Shown: one piece after another, positions 46,950-59,600 of the stretch
Layout: each line of letters begins with the position of its first letter
How positions within the stretch are numbered: position 1 is the stretch's first letter
Assembly (NCBI GenBank): GCA_964023205.1
Contig: OZ026848.1
Coordinates: 4,578,501-4,642,500 of the forward strand
DNA from: Lutraria lutraria
Lineage: Eukaryota > Mollusca > Bivalvia > Venerida > Mactridae
Length of the DNA stretch: 64,000 nt
Direction of reading: 5' to 3'
Notes under the pieces: model-generated
Told to the model about the DNA's origin: nothing
Databases searched by the model: none
Seen by the model: only the letters and a program-made list of their open reading frames with translations
Program-made: the position numbers and the translations under genes

Positions 46950-49113
46950 ACATGTAGTTTATTTCAAGATAATAGGCCTTTGGCCTAGGAATCTACATCA
47001 TATAATAACTTGACATACATTTCATATATACGTGTTAATACATAGCACACGATACATAAATTACTTTGATTTAACATTTAACATACTGTTTATAATGCAT
47101 ATAAATTTTACCAATATGTATATACATTTATAACATATAAACGTTCGTACAAGAACAAAATATAAATTTATAATAGAAATGTATGTACATGAGTACACAG
47201 TACGACATGTATAAAATATATATTGCTAAATGTGTTCCGGGTGGTCACGTTATTTTCAATCAGTAAATTAATGCAATGAACGTTTCATAGAATAAACAAT
47301 CATGTTCTTATTGTTTGATGGATGAAACAAAAGCAGAAAAATAAGTAAGTAGAAAAATAAAAAAGGATTGAAAATAAGAGAAAAGCTGTAGGTATACATT
47401 GTTACCAAAGACGTACACATAATGATAAGTGAGTGGAGAAAAGTTAGTTAAAGTAGTATAAGCTATCTCTTCTTTCAAAACTTTTTAGTACGTATGTAGA
47501 TAAAGTTTTAACAGTATTTTCATTCGATGAAGAGATCAATTCAATAAATTTTGGGATACTTGGTTTTTTCCAAAAGTATTGTTTAATAAAAAAATTCCGT
47601 AGGTCATAGTATAATGGACATTCTAGAACAAAATGAAATTCGTCTTCTAATTTATTACATAATTGACATTATCGGTCTGATCTTGGAATTTTGTTTGGTT
47701 TATGCCATCGTCCTGTTTCTATTTCTAATCTATGGGATGATAATCTTAGTTTTGATAAAGCATGTCTGAATTTACAAATCTTTACTAAATCAAGATATTG
47801 TTTAAAGCCAAATTCTGAGAATAAAATGTATGAGCTTGCTCTAGTAGAATTATTGATTTGTCCATGCCAATCTTGAATAAATACATCAATAACTCTTTGT
47901 TTAAGAACTTTTAAGAAATGATTAACGTTAGTAACTCCAAACATCATTAAAACCTAAGTTTTCTAACAGTGTTTTTATTTGTGGTGCCCGGTTGATTTTA
48001 TTCGGTAAAAGTACATTATCGTTTAACATCATATTATAAATTAATTTGATGTATTTTCTATCATCATTACAGACACTTGTGATTTTCAGCCAAAAACGTA
48101 CCATATTAACTATTCTCATTAATATTAAAGGTGTACGACCCAATTCACCATATATAAAACTGTTTTGTGTAGAAAGTTTAACTCCTAGTAGATTTTTAAG
48201 AAATTTAGATGAGTTCGTTCCAAAACCTCAGCATTTGCAAAGCCCCATATTTCAGATCCATAGTTCAGAATTGGAGTTATTAATTTATCGAATAATGATA
48301 ATATGTGACTAATAGATAACGTTGGGAACTTGATTAAGTATGATTTAAGTTTGAATATTGCTTTATAGGCTTGGCCGTTCAGTGCTTCAAATGTCCTGTT
48401 AAATGACCCTGTAGTATATAAATATCACATCCCACATAGGGTGATAGAACGTAATGTTCACCCGAGACAAGTAATGTCGACCGAGGCGTTAGCATTACTT
48501 TGTCAAGGGTGAATATTACGTTCTATCACCCTATGTGGGATGTGATATTTATTTTATTATACCGAACAAAACAATAATTAAGAAAGAAAAGAATGTAACA
48601 AATATGCTAACAATTATGCGGTTCTTTTCGTACTGGTTGAGTAAAAACACTAAGTCTTCTTCAGAGACTGAAACGAAGCATATATAGTTATGTTCGCTGT
48701 CAAATTGTCTGGTAAACGGGATTTCAAATTATGAGTGGATTTGATAATCGCCTATAAAAACGTCTAGGATATAGAACAGATTGACTAAAACACGGCACCC
48801 GGTAATATCGCGTCAGCGCGTGAGGGCAGTTTCGTTATGGCAAGCGGGCCGAAATGTAATGTCACAGGGTAACATTACGGATTGTCACCCTCTGACGCCA
48901 CATAAGGCTATAGAGTAAATAAGTCACGTGAGGTATAATAATACTAAATGTTATGCCTAAGTATGTGAAATTATTTACTATTTGTAATTGTTCGTTATTA
49001 TAAAATAACTTCAAATCACGTTTCAATTGTCCGCCTTTCCTAAAGACCATAACTTTTGTTTTTTGTACATTAACAACTAATTTCCACTTCATACAATAAT
49101 CTTTATAATACAT
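46950..49113 (-). pseudogene. 5'-truncated LINE (RT end to 3' UTR)
   Basis: Minus strand: CMKWKLVVNVQKTKVMVFRK and FTYLGITFS (49110-48950), then a MITE (about 48414-48942). The frame resumes at TTGSFNRTFEAL with ITPILNYGSEIWGFAN, YGELGRTPL, and WHGQINNSTRASSY...IETGRW (47947-47669). Related to, but clearly diverged from, the C-terminal part of the LINE at 35369-39850. The 3' UTR probably runs to the TTGAAATAAAC near 46960. Several frame breaks. Confidence 0.75.
48414..48942. mobile_element. MITE-like element interrupting the LINE
   Basis: Left end ATATAAATATCACATCCCAC. A strong foldback lies within (48418-48555; arms carry CCCACATAGGGTGATAGAAC). The right end is related (ATGTGGCGTCAGAGGGTGAC on the minus strand). 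LINE coding resumes on both sides with one codon or less unaccounted for. Target duplication unclear because the junction bases are TA-rich. Confidence 0.65.
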
Positions 49114-50128
49114 GTATATATGTGGGAAATATACGACGTCGACATATGGACGTCGTTTACGTTAGTTCTTGTTTTGTATGAATTAAGTCAATTTTTCATA
49201 CGATGTTGTATAATTATATACATTGTACGATAATATGGTGGACTTGCATGTCCTTAAACCGAATGCTGACTAAAACATTAATGTAATTACAGGTATATTA
49301 ATGATTTCATTTTTTAATGCTCCGGATGCACGTTACCGTGGTAATATAATTGTGGCGTCATTACCGGAATATGGTCGAACATTTTTTGTCAAAATTCATA
49401 AAAATCAAGCAGATTGGATAGCAGTTTGAAAATATGTTTAGTCATTAACAATTGAACCATAGGTTTTGCCAAGTGCACGATATATTTAGGATCATCCCTC
49501 GTATGTAGGCGTAACCTGCCCGTTTATGGCGAAACACAAGTGAGGAAGCAGTCCAGCTGGCTTACAGAAGGTAGTTGATTCTTTCTAAGTATCCGCATGG
49601 GTTCATCCTCCATCGTTAAAACTCGAAAAGTAGCTTAGTGACCCAGGCTGATGATGCCATGTAAAACCCAATAAAAAAAAATTGTTGTCAGGCACAGCAT
49701 ATCCTTGTTTATTAAATCGTATTTTTGGGTAGAAACATGTGATGCAGACTACAAAAAGTATTCAAAGTCGAGATTTTGCAGCAGTACACATTTTGTATTG
49801 ACATAAGTCATGCATTATAATTACTGTAATTGACACCATAGACAAAAAATCATCTTTTAAAATATCAAGAGGAGTAAATCAAATGATTAAATTTCACCGT
49901 GCAAGTAAATGCATTATACGCATTGAAATGTCCATGAAGTGAATACATATAATTATGTAAAATATATCCGACCGATAAATAGACAGGCAGTAGAAAGCGT
50001 TTTACGATTAAATGAGCAAATACGTGCAATTGATTCAAGGGTTCTACATTGATATGATATACTAGTAATATGATTGATACGATGATATGCCATTGATACA
50101 AAACATCCAATGTGAGCACATTTCTCGA
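49114..50128. other. 3' flank of the cyclase gene
   Basis: No gene recognised. A minus-strand AATAAA near 49711 could be the polyadenylation signal of the cyclase-family gene but is 400 bases past its stop. Confidence 0.3.
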
Positions 50129-50692
50129 TTAATTGCAAAATGTATTGGAAACATCATTAAACATCGCGACCAGCAGAAGTACAAACAAAGCCGAAATGAC
50201 GCCACTAGTGTGGCTGAGACATGTCCCTGAGTTCACAGGGTTGTCGATCAATGTAGCAAAGATTCGAGCAGGGCTACCACTTCCGTCATAAAGTTTAAAA
50301 GGCGCGACATAAACAATGGAGCCAGCTTCCGGTATCGCATCCAGATTAGCTACGTTTTCTACGCCACTGATATTAGCTGATCCCAAAATTACATGAACTG
50401 GATATGTTGTCGATTGGCCATAATCATTCGAAGGCGTGTCCGTTCCGATAACATTCACATTTCTGTTTTTGACCAACCATTCTGCCGCTTCCTCGTGCCA
50501 TCCAGGAAAGTGGAATGTACTTGGTTCATCTACAGACTGTGTTCCAAAGGTAAGTGCTTTTTTTGGATAGTGATATGTCCATCCAGAATTCATGATAACA
50601 ACAGCACCATCTGGTATTTTACCATATGTTGTTTCCCAAGACATAAGATCTTCAATGGCAACACGGTAGTCAGGATTGGCTGCAGCCTTAAT
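50129..50692 (-). CDS. Cyclase-family gene exon 3 (C-terminal half and hydrophobic tail)
   Basis: The acceptor is TTTTTCCAG|ATTAAGG at 50693/50692. It encodes residues 117-303, ending with a hydrophobic stretch (ISALFVLLLVAMF) and nine polar residues. The intron to exon 2 is 281 bp. Confidence 0.88.
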   Translation of the reverse strand: MKAAANPDYRVAIEDLMSWETTYGKIPDGAVVIMNSGWTYHYPKKALTFGTQSVDEPSTFHFPGWHEEAAEWLVKNRNVNVIGTDTPSNDYGQSTTYPVHVILGSANISGVENVANLDAIPEAGSIVYVAPFKLYDGSGSPARIFATLIDNPVNSGTCLSHTSGVISALFVLLLVAMFNDVSNTFCN

Positions 50693-53600
50693 CTGGAAAA
50701 AGAAACAGAACTATTTGTCCTTTTTTTCTCTGAGGTTGAACTTAAATATCGCACTCACAGTCATTGTCGGTGGTTGACGACATATTTATATTTTGCTATC
50801 GAGAAAGACCCAAGTTTACACCATGGGAGAAACATGGATCTTCCGTTCTCGAGATGCATCGATGCTTCTTCACAATGGAAATTTAGTCTTTGAAGTCTTT
50901 GAAATAACGACCTTTCATTTACGCCCTTACTAATGAAACAAATTATGTATGCATTTGCACTTAGTTTATTTACCTTTACATCAATTATGACGCCTGGTCC
51001 GATGAGATTTCCAATAGATATCTGCTGGGTTCTCTTCGAATTCTCTGCAAAATGGGCTGGAGCATCCAGATGGGTACCACCATGTTCTGCTGTTTGCAAT
51101 TTATTCGATTCATACCTAAAATTGCATTCAGAGAAAAACAATTAAAACTGAACTATTCCCTAGAAGAGCTTAACAGCAATGTCAATAGAAACTGAGCTGT
51201 ATGGCTGCAAATATAAATCACACTCATAAGACAGCGTGTACCGGCAAATAGGACGCAAGTCCTCATGACCGAGTCGTGGTTCGAACTGATAAACCTAAGA
51301 TCCGTAGATTAAACTTTCCATCTACCACCATTGAGCTGAGCCCGCGGATTTGGATGTATAATTCGACATGCTATCATAGACATCGAAGCAATCTTAACCG
51401 AAAAAAAATGTTGCAGAACAGAACATATTATTATTATTAAGTTATGTATACGTACATGTGTCTAGTTACAAACTTACGCAAAAACAGTGTATTTAAATAT
51501 TGTTTTGAGCCCATGTCATGAGGTCTGTTGTTACAACGATTTCCTAAAATTTGACTTCGTGACCTTATTGTTAAGTATAGGATAGATCACGAGTAACTGT
51601 TGTCTATGAAATTTAGAGGCGAGCGCAGCGAGCCGTAAATTTCATAGACAACAATTACGAGAGATCTATCTGACTTAGACCACAGGTAATACTGAATGTT
51701 TTTACAACAGCTAACTGTGATCTACGTGTTTTAGAAAACACTTTTTCTGTCCTGTGATTGGTCAGTTGGAGTCAACTGTGGCCTAAACCCAAATGACCAA
51801 TTATCGAAGTCGTCTAAGATTTTCTAAATATAAATATTCTTACAGACTTTTGATAAAATCTAACTATAAATGTGGCCTCTATTGAGTTCACAAGGCAAAC
51901 GTTGACGACGCACGACGCCCGACCCAGGACGACGGACAAAGACCGCCCACGAAAGCTCACCGAGGGCACTTCGTGCGAGTGTGACCTAAAAACTAAACCA
52001 TACTTATATCCTTAAATAAATCTATAGAACAAGACGGTTGCAAGTGTTTTGAAACAAATTTCATATTTGGTTGGTCCTTTGTAAACCAATGTCGCATTTC
52101 GTATACCACAACAATAATATGTACATGGCCGAAATGCCTTAAAATGGCCCCAATTAGACAATGACTTCGCGAGTTTGAATACCACAATTTACGTTATTCA
52201 GAGCTAGTATAATACTATACATAATGGCTAATGTTTCCTAATGTTTATATATTAATTGTATCTACATGTATATGAAAATCGTGATTTATAACGATAACAT
52301 TGAACGTTTATTTTGCGTTAAATTACACCTACTCAGTTAACTAAATGAATGCAATTAAGATGTTATTTGGCCGTTTCTAAATTTATGCTATTGCTTTTGT
52401 ATATACTGCAAAAATGTCAATATTTGTATGCATACAAATTGCATAACTTAATTCATTACGCCTGGCTTCACTGATTATTGTAACTAATAAAATTATAACT
52501 CTGATCTATATTTTCTGATCATTTTATATAAACAAAGAAGTATTTATTTTCTTTAATATGTTATTGCTATGAAGCAAGTTTTCCATGTATCTTGTTTACT
52601 ATAAAGTACTTTTTATTTGTTTATGTTTGTTTATATATTTGTAAATAAAAAATGTATTATAACTCTCTATCCTACGGTGGCATAAAAGGGACATAGGAAA
52701 TATTTTATTTACCGTGTGCGCACGTAGTAGCTACGGCGTGCGCACCTGATAGCTACTGCGTGCGCACGTGACAATTACCACGTGAGTACGTGATAGCTAC
52801 TGCGTGCGTACGTGAAAGCTACTGCGTGCGCACGTGATAGCTACTACGTACTCACGCGTTAGCTGACCAATAAACATGTCCAACTTTGGCGGACATGGCC
52901 TTATCGAGTATCTGATCAATTTTCAAGGGAAACAACTACAATTTAGGGGTTTATATACAGTCTAAACTGGTTCCCGTTCCATGATGCAGTGCACCAAAGG
53001 AACAGGTACGGTCTAAATTTTCCAGCGTTCTAATTGGTCAACTCGTTTTAGCTATTTCATTGGTTGCCGTTCATTCGAGAAACATCGGGGATTTCCGTAC
53101 ATCTGATAATGTACGCGGAGATGATAGTGCTAATGTTTGAATACCTCATGGATACCCTTTATTCAAAATAAAAAAATAGATACTAGAAGATACTATGTGA
53201 ATATTCGTTATAGTATAGTCATATAACATATAAAAGATACATATCTTGAAAATATCAAGTAATGCCTTGATTTATTTTTTTATTGTTGTTAAATGATTTT
53301 CTTTTTTAAAAATCATATGTATAAATATATGCATAGTTCGGTCTAATATGTATTAATTCTTTAAAACATATTTTTCTTTATATACAATTAAAATATATAT
53401 CTTATATACAAAGTGTATATCAGTATATGTCAAGTGACGTTTTAAGTAATTCTTTTGTTACTTAATTTCTTTTCGTTAACATCTGACTTCACAGAACTGA
53501 ATTAAATTAGGAGTAATTAAGATTATGATCTATGCTGTATATTGTAAATTTAACATGGTATCAGACACAAGTGCTAAAGAACATATTGACCCCCTTCGGT

Positions 53601-56600
53601 GAAACGATGCATAAAATATTTCTCCCTTATAAGGTACAGGAAGTGAGACGGTCGTGTTATGTAATATTGCATAACAACTTCTTAATTGGCTACTTATCTT
53701 GATTTTATCAATGCATGTATTAAAATTGAGACAATGATAGATACGGGTCAATTGATGATCAACTATACTGTTTGCATTAATTGATTTTAAAACACGTAGT
53801 CCAGAATCAGATTGGGCACGACTTTTAAATTTATTATTAGCATCGCATATTTATATGAATTTTATAAGAATATAAAATCAGGTTGTAACACTCAAAAAAG
53901 TTGCAATTGTGTACGGTGATTAATGTTATTTGACAGTTCAACGAATAATAATAAAAAATATAAAAATCTACATAAGTGAAAAAAAATTCTCCCACACCGA
54001 CCGTGATCGAGTACTCGATTTTAAAAATATTTCTTAAATATATATATTTTTTAAGGGTCGGTATTCTATTTCAAAATACATTTAAGTACGTTGTGTGTAT
54101 TTGAATGCTACTTTATTAAGTGTTCCAACGACCAAGATCAGAAAATAACTATCCAGTTCCCTAATCTTTATCAATTATTTAAATTACGCGCGAAATGTGC
54201 ATCGATAATGCAAAGTCTCGCGAGATCCCCCGGGCAGAATTCTGCCCGGATTCCGATCGAAATTGACCAATCAGCGTCCTGGAAATTTTAGGCCGTACCT
54301 GTTGGCTTTGTACACACAAGTCAACGGGAACCAGTTAATATACAGTCTACCTATTGTTACCCTCCTTGCTTGCGTTATGCTGACTTTATTAGGGGTCATA
54401 AAGTAATAAAGTCAGTCACGCGTAACAGATAAAATATGTTATCTTAATTGATCCAAAAATCGATATTTCACTGTATAACTTTTGGATTTCAAGAGCATGT
54501 CCCAACTATTATGTACGTCGTTAAAATGGACAGAAACGTATGATATTGACATTAATTTGTTTCATCAGTAAAATTAATTTTGCAAATGCGAATATTATGA
54601 AAAGAAAAAATTCAAGAATCCTAGTTATAATTTTGTTATTGTATGCACAGTCAAATAGTAATTTGATTCTATTCTGCATATAAACACATTAGCTTACAAT
54701 ACATTTATTCTCACTACTGAAACATGGCTGTATAATGTTTCATCCACAACTGAACATCAATGGTTAATAACAAAAACATCTTTCAGTTGTGCAGCATTTA
54801 TTTCAAATTCATACAAATGCATTTTATTTTAAAGTTTACTGATATCATTTACTTCACTGAATTCATATTACCAAGGCCTGATACAATTGCATGTTTACTG
54901 GTAGTTTTAAAATAGCTTATACCTGCATCCATTTTCGTTTTGTTTTTATCTAAGTTAAGACACCTCGTACCTTGACTAAACTTTTAAGATAAAAATCGTC
55001 GATCTAAGAATTTTTCTAAGAATGTTTTTCACTCTAAGACGAAAGTTAAGAACAATCTTACAAAGTTAGCAAAACTTGGCGAAAACTAAGATAATTTCGG
55101 GATTCTTAGATAATTTTTCATCTTAGTTGGTTTGTGAATACGGGCCCTGGTGTATATAAACAGTACAATCAATTTCTGCAATTTGATTGAAATGATATCT
55201 AACAAATATAACTCGACGTGCCCAATTGTTTGTGAGTCAATGTGAGATGCGTATAAAAAATCAATAATCAGGTAAAGTTAGCAACCATATAAAGGGATCT
55301 CAAAAATATGATTTTATTATCCGTCCTTTGTTTACACATCATTGAAAATATAGATATACAAAGTAGGTAATCTATATTATTTTATGACATGTTTTTATAA
55401 GTGACATGTGGACGTATGCCAAAATGATATATTTAGCATATAATTATATTATCAAAAATGAATTAATAATAAATTTCATTTAATGAAATGTCATCGTCTA
55501 TTTAAGGTCAATTAGAACAATAGATGAAAACATTAGAACAATCGTAAAATATAAGAAATACACATGTATATATTACTTGAGCTGTAAAAATATTTACATT
55601 ATGCCTTCCATTAGGCATATCTCATAAAATAGGTGTCAGATGCCTTTTCTTATTTTTTGCAACATTATTAAAAAATACTGTGCTGTATTTCTATATATTC
55701 TTTGTGATAAAAAAATTGGAACGTTTTTATTGCAAGTAAAAGTCAGTTTCACATTTGTCTAGGTAAAATAAGACCTACTTCAATTTTAACATCCAAAAAG
55801 CTAATGGGGCTTTAACAATAGTGAAAACCATTTTTCTATTTATGTTATTTTTTTATAATATCAACAAATTTGGTTATAAATATCGATTTTGCTTTTATAC
55901 GGAAGTAAAGTAAAATATTTCACATATTCTAATATTTCATCCATGTTGTAATATGTTTTAGTCTTCAACCTCAATTATCCTAAAACTTGATTCAACGCGT
56001 CCAATGTTTATTACCCTGTATAATACGAATGTCAGATGTTATGTACCACTGCCTTTATGTACCAGGTCTTAATGTACCACTTATGAGACTTAATGTACCA
56101 CCTATATGATATATAGGAGAACCATATTTAAACTGTGTATATGTGTACTATGTACTAAATATTGCATATATAATGTATATTTTTTAATATTTAAATTTAT
56201 TTTGATGTATTTATTGTATTAGATTATAGTAGCAGACATAAAAAAAGGAAAGAAAATACTTTAGGGGAAAATAGTATCACCAAATTTCCATCCATATATA
56301 TATCCATTTATTTTTTAACAATACTTTAAATCCAGATTTATTGTTTCATGGTTTAAGTCACAATAAAACATATGAATGTTTTAGCTGAGATATATTTTTT
56401 TATTGCATATGGCTTAAGATTAGTTACAATAAATTAAATAATTAACACTTACAAGTATGTCTGTTTAACAATACAAATTAGGTTCAATTAGCAGAATGAT
56501 TGGAGATATTGTTGTTTATTGCACTAGGATTAAGTTCATTTATTATAATTAACATTTACAAGTGTGTTTGTCAAATTGGGTTAATTTAGCAGGAATTTTA

Positions 56601-59600
56601 ATTGGAAACATGAATATCTAACAATGCAGTTTTATTTTCTTTTGTATATATTAATTTATTTGACAAATCAATTTTAATCATTATTAATTGGCAATTATAA
56701 GGAACAAACTATGAAACAATTAGTGTCAAAACTGCAATGAGCACTTAATTGTGCTTAATGTATATAAACCGGATATTTTAAATGGTGCATCAGTCAAGTT
56801 AGACTACACCATAACTATGTCTGTTTTTCCGTGCATCTCCTGTGCTATCAACGTAACCAGTAGAAGCCATGCTATACAGTGTGATACATGTGAACAATGG
56901 CAACATCGCAAATGCAATACTGATAAGTTACTTTATTCTCCTATTTAAAATCTTTGTTTAACTTTGTACCTCATTTTTATTAAATAATGATTTATTGTAA
57001 TAGTCAATAATTCCCTGTTTTGGAAAAATGATGAATAAATGGGATGGTAAAAATGGCTTCAAACATGAATATAAGGTTCAATGTTTTAATGTATGAAAAT
57101 AGAAGTTCATAAAACTGTAACTATGTATATATACTACTGTATCGCCATTTTCAGAATAAATGCATGTTGTACTACAGTACAGGTCCAAAATTGATCTTTT
57201 ACTGGCAAAGTTAAGGCTACAAATCTTATTTTACTGTATTTTTTCAATTTTAAATTGAAATACTTTCATCTTTATGTACTCTTAATAATTTGTTTTTAAT
57301 AACAATGTGCTATCATTTTCATCATGAAATTAAGTTATTCTAAATAAAATATTTTACTTGTTGAAACCTCATATTTGCTTTGTTCTTCTTTGTCCTTAGC
57401 TGACATAAGGTGTTGTTAACACCTAATTATCACCTCTCAAGGTACTGTCCATTTTGAACAATAGACACACTATAATTCATGTGTGGTACATTAAGGCATA
57501 AAATGGTACATAAAGGCAGTGGTACATTTGTGAAATGGTACATTACGTCTTGCACCCGTATAATACATCATGCTGTGGCTGTATATACATAGATACCTAA
57601 TCAGCAGATATGATCTTCGCCAAATGATCGTTGTTTCCGTAAACGTACGTAAATGTCCGAGCTTTGCCGAACGACTGACGAATTGAACTTAACAAAATCT
57701 AAGGGGTAGTTTTAAAAATCATCAAAAGGGTCGAAGAAGATATTATTTGATTGTTTTCATATTTTACACGGTGAAAGAAATTAAATTTTCAAAACGAATG
57801 CAATGAGTACAAATTAGATCACATTTCCCCCAAAAAAGTTATGATGCTGAAAACATCAAATTTTCATTGAAAAATCTACCAATTTTACGCTTTTTACATT
57901 GAATATAGAGGAAATCGATAGGTGTCTTTTTCAAACGCAAAAGGGTCGAAGAAAGAATTAATTCAAAATAATAAAAAATACACCATTAGAAAGATAAAAG
58001 ATTAATTAAACTTTTGTGATGAGTACAAATTTCGTATTTTAAATAGAATAAAAGTTATGACGATTATAGTGAAAACCCCCTTCTTTGTTTAATGTATTTT
58101 TTTTATCGATTTTCCTAATCAGCATGTCCGCGAAAGTTGGGTATGAATACGTGTTAGCTCTGTCATTTTGATAATGGACAGAGAATCGCTAATTTGTAGT
58201 AGCTATTGTAACGTGCGCACGCAGTAGCTATCACGTGCGCACGCAGTAGCTATCACGTACGCACGCCGTAGCTACTACGTGCGCACGCGGTAAAAATAAT
58301 ATTTCCTTTGTCCCCTTTATGCCACCGTACTATCCACAATGGACTATTAAATTACAGGAAACATCCGTAAGTAACGCGAATACCATTGTATGTATTATAA
58401 AATTTAATATATTATATATTAAGCTATATAATTATGTACGGCATCGTAAACTTATTATTGTTAATGTTGGTAAAATGTTGTTTATTAACGCATGTAATAT
58501 CATCAATATTTTTTTGTATATTTACAAGGACACTTATAACTGTTTGATAAATCTTTGTTATCGCATATTTGTATTCCAGTGTTTGAATACATTTCGTCTA
58601 CACTTGGTTAGATCTATACGATTTCAACCAATTTACTGGTTACTTGGTGTGAGTCTTTGCTATAATGTGACCTCGACTGCATACTTAAGAATGTCATTTG
58701 AACAGTTTCGATTTGCGGTGGAAAATATACACCCGCTTTAAAATAGATGCACGGAAACCTCGAGCAAAACATGATAAGAAAAAAAGGCAAAATTTAGTAT
58801 ACGAATCCACACCATTCATTTCAATAATTACTTTTTCAGCGCACAGTTTTCCTACGTAGTCATTTTATATGACAGTGTCATTGTATTACTTGTCGAGCTG
58901 GACAATCATTGGCCTTTCGACACACCCCACTGCTTGAGTTCTATATATACACTGTATAACACAGCTTTTATTGTTAACCGGAAAAAGTAAGCATATGTGT
59001 ATAGGACAGATCACGAGAAACTGTTGTCTATGAAATATAGAAACGAGCGCAGCGAGTCGTAAATTTCATAAGTCAACAGTTACGAGATATCTATCCGATT
59101 TAGACCGCAGGTAAAACAGAATGTTTTTACGAAGGCTATCTGTGATGTACGTGTTAAGATATTTATTCCTATCGAAAATCTCATTCAATTACATCTAATT
59201 ACTGTGAAACGGTAAAATTGTGTTCCTTTCGTTATTTAACTTCGCTGCAAGCAATTTTGAGTCAAGCGCGAGTGATGTATCAAGCGATCTGATTGGTCGG
59301 CATGAAATGAACAGACAATTGTAATCATATATCCAACCAATCTATATTAATACAGATACACAAATTCTTACAGAATACGCAAATTTTCGGGAAATCGGGA
59401 CTTAAACTTTTGAATAGAAATTTCTTTATCATACACCGCCATGTCACTATAGACCCGACTATAAACAATATCAACCAATAAGAAATCACGTAACATTTAT
59501 AATAGCTATATATATAAATATGGCGGTGAACGATAAAGAAATGCCTATTCGAAAGTTAAGTTTAAGTTGAACAGTATTAGATTTAGGTTCTTGTGTATGA

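Larger units (their letters stand above)
52673..58329. mobile_element. 5.66-kb DNA transposon with 22-bp subterminal repeats (intron 1)
   Basis: Ends are inverted: TACGGTGGCATAAAAGGGAC at the left and its complement at the right. A 6-bp direct repeat CTATCC flanks both (52667-52672, 58330-58335). Inside each end lies an array of a 22-bp CpG-rich unit (CGTGCGCACGTGATAGCTAC plus two bases), about 6 copies left (52713-52855) and 4 right (58197-58293). The 6-bp duplication and TAC...GTA ends fit what I recall of the IS3EU superfamily. No transposase frame remains. Two other elements are nested inside (52965-54337 and 56026-57558). Confidence 0.85.

Noticed and set aside
50761..51141. 126-codon minus-strand frame as a separate protein
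   Set aside because: It is exon 2 of the cyclase-family gene read through into both flanking introns; splice sites and phases show the true limits.
58319..58741. 140-codon plus-strand frame
   Set aside because: Starts inside the transposon terminal repeat and has no recognisable domain.
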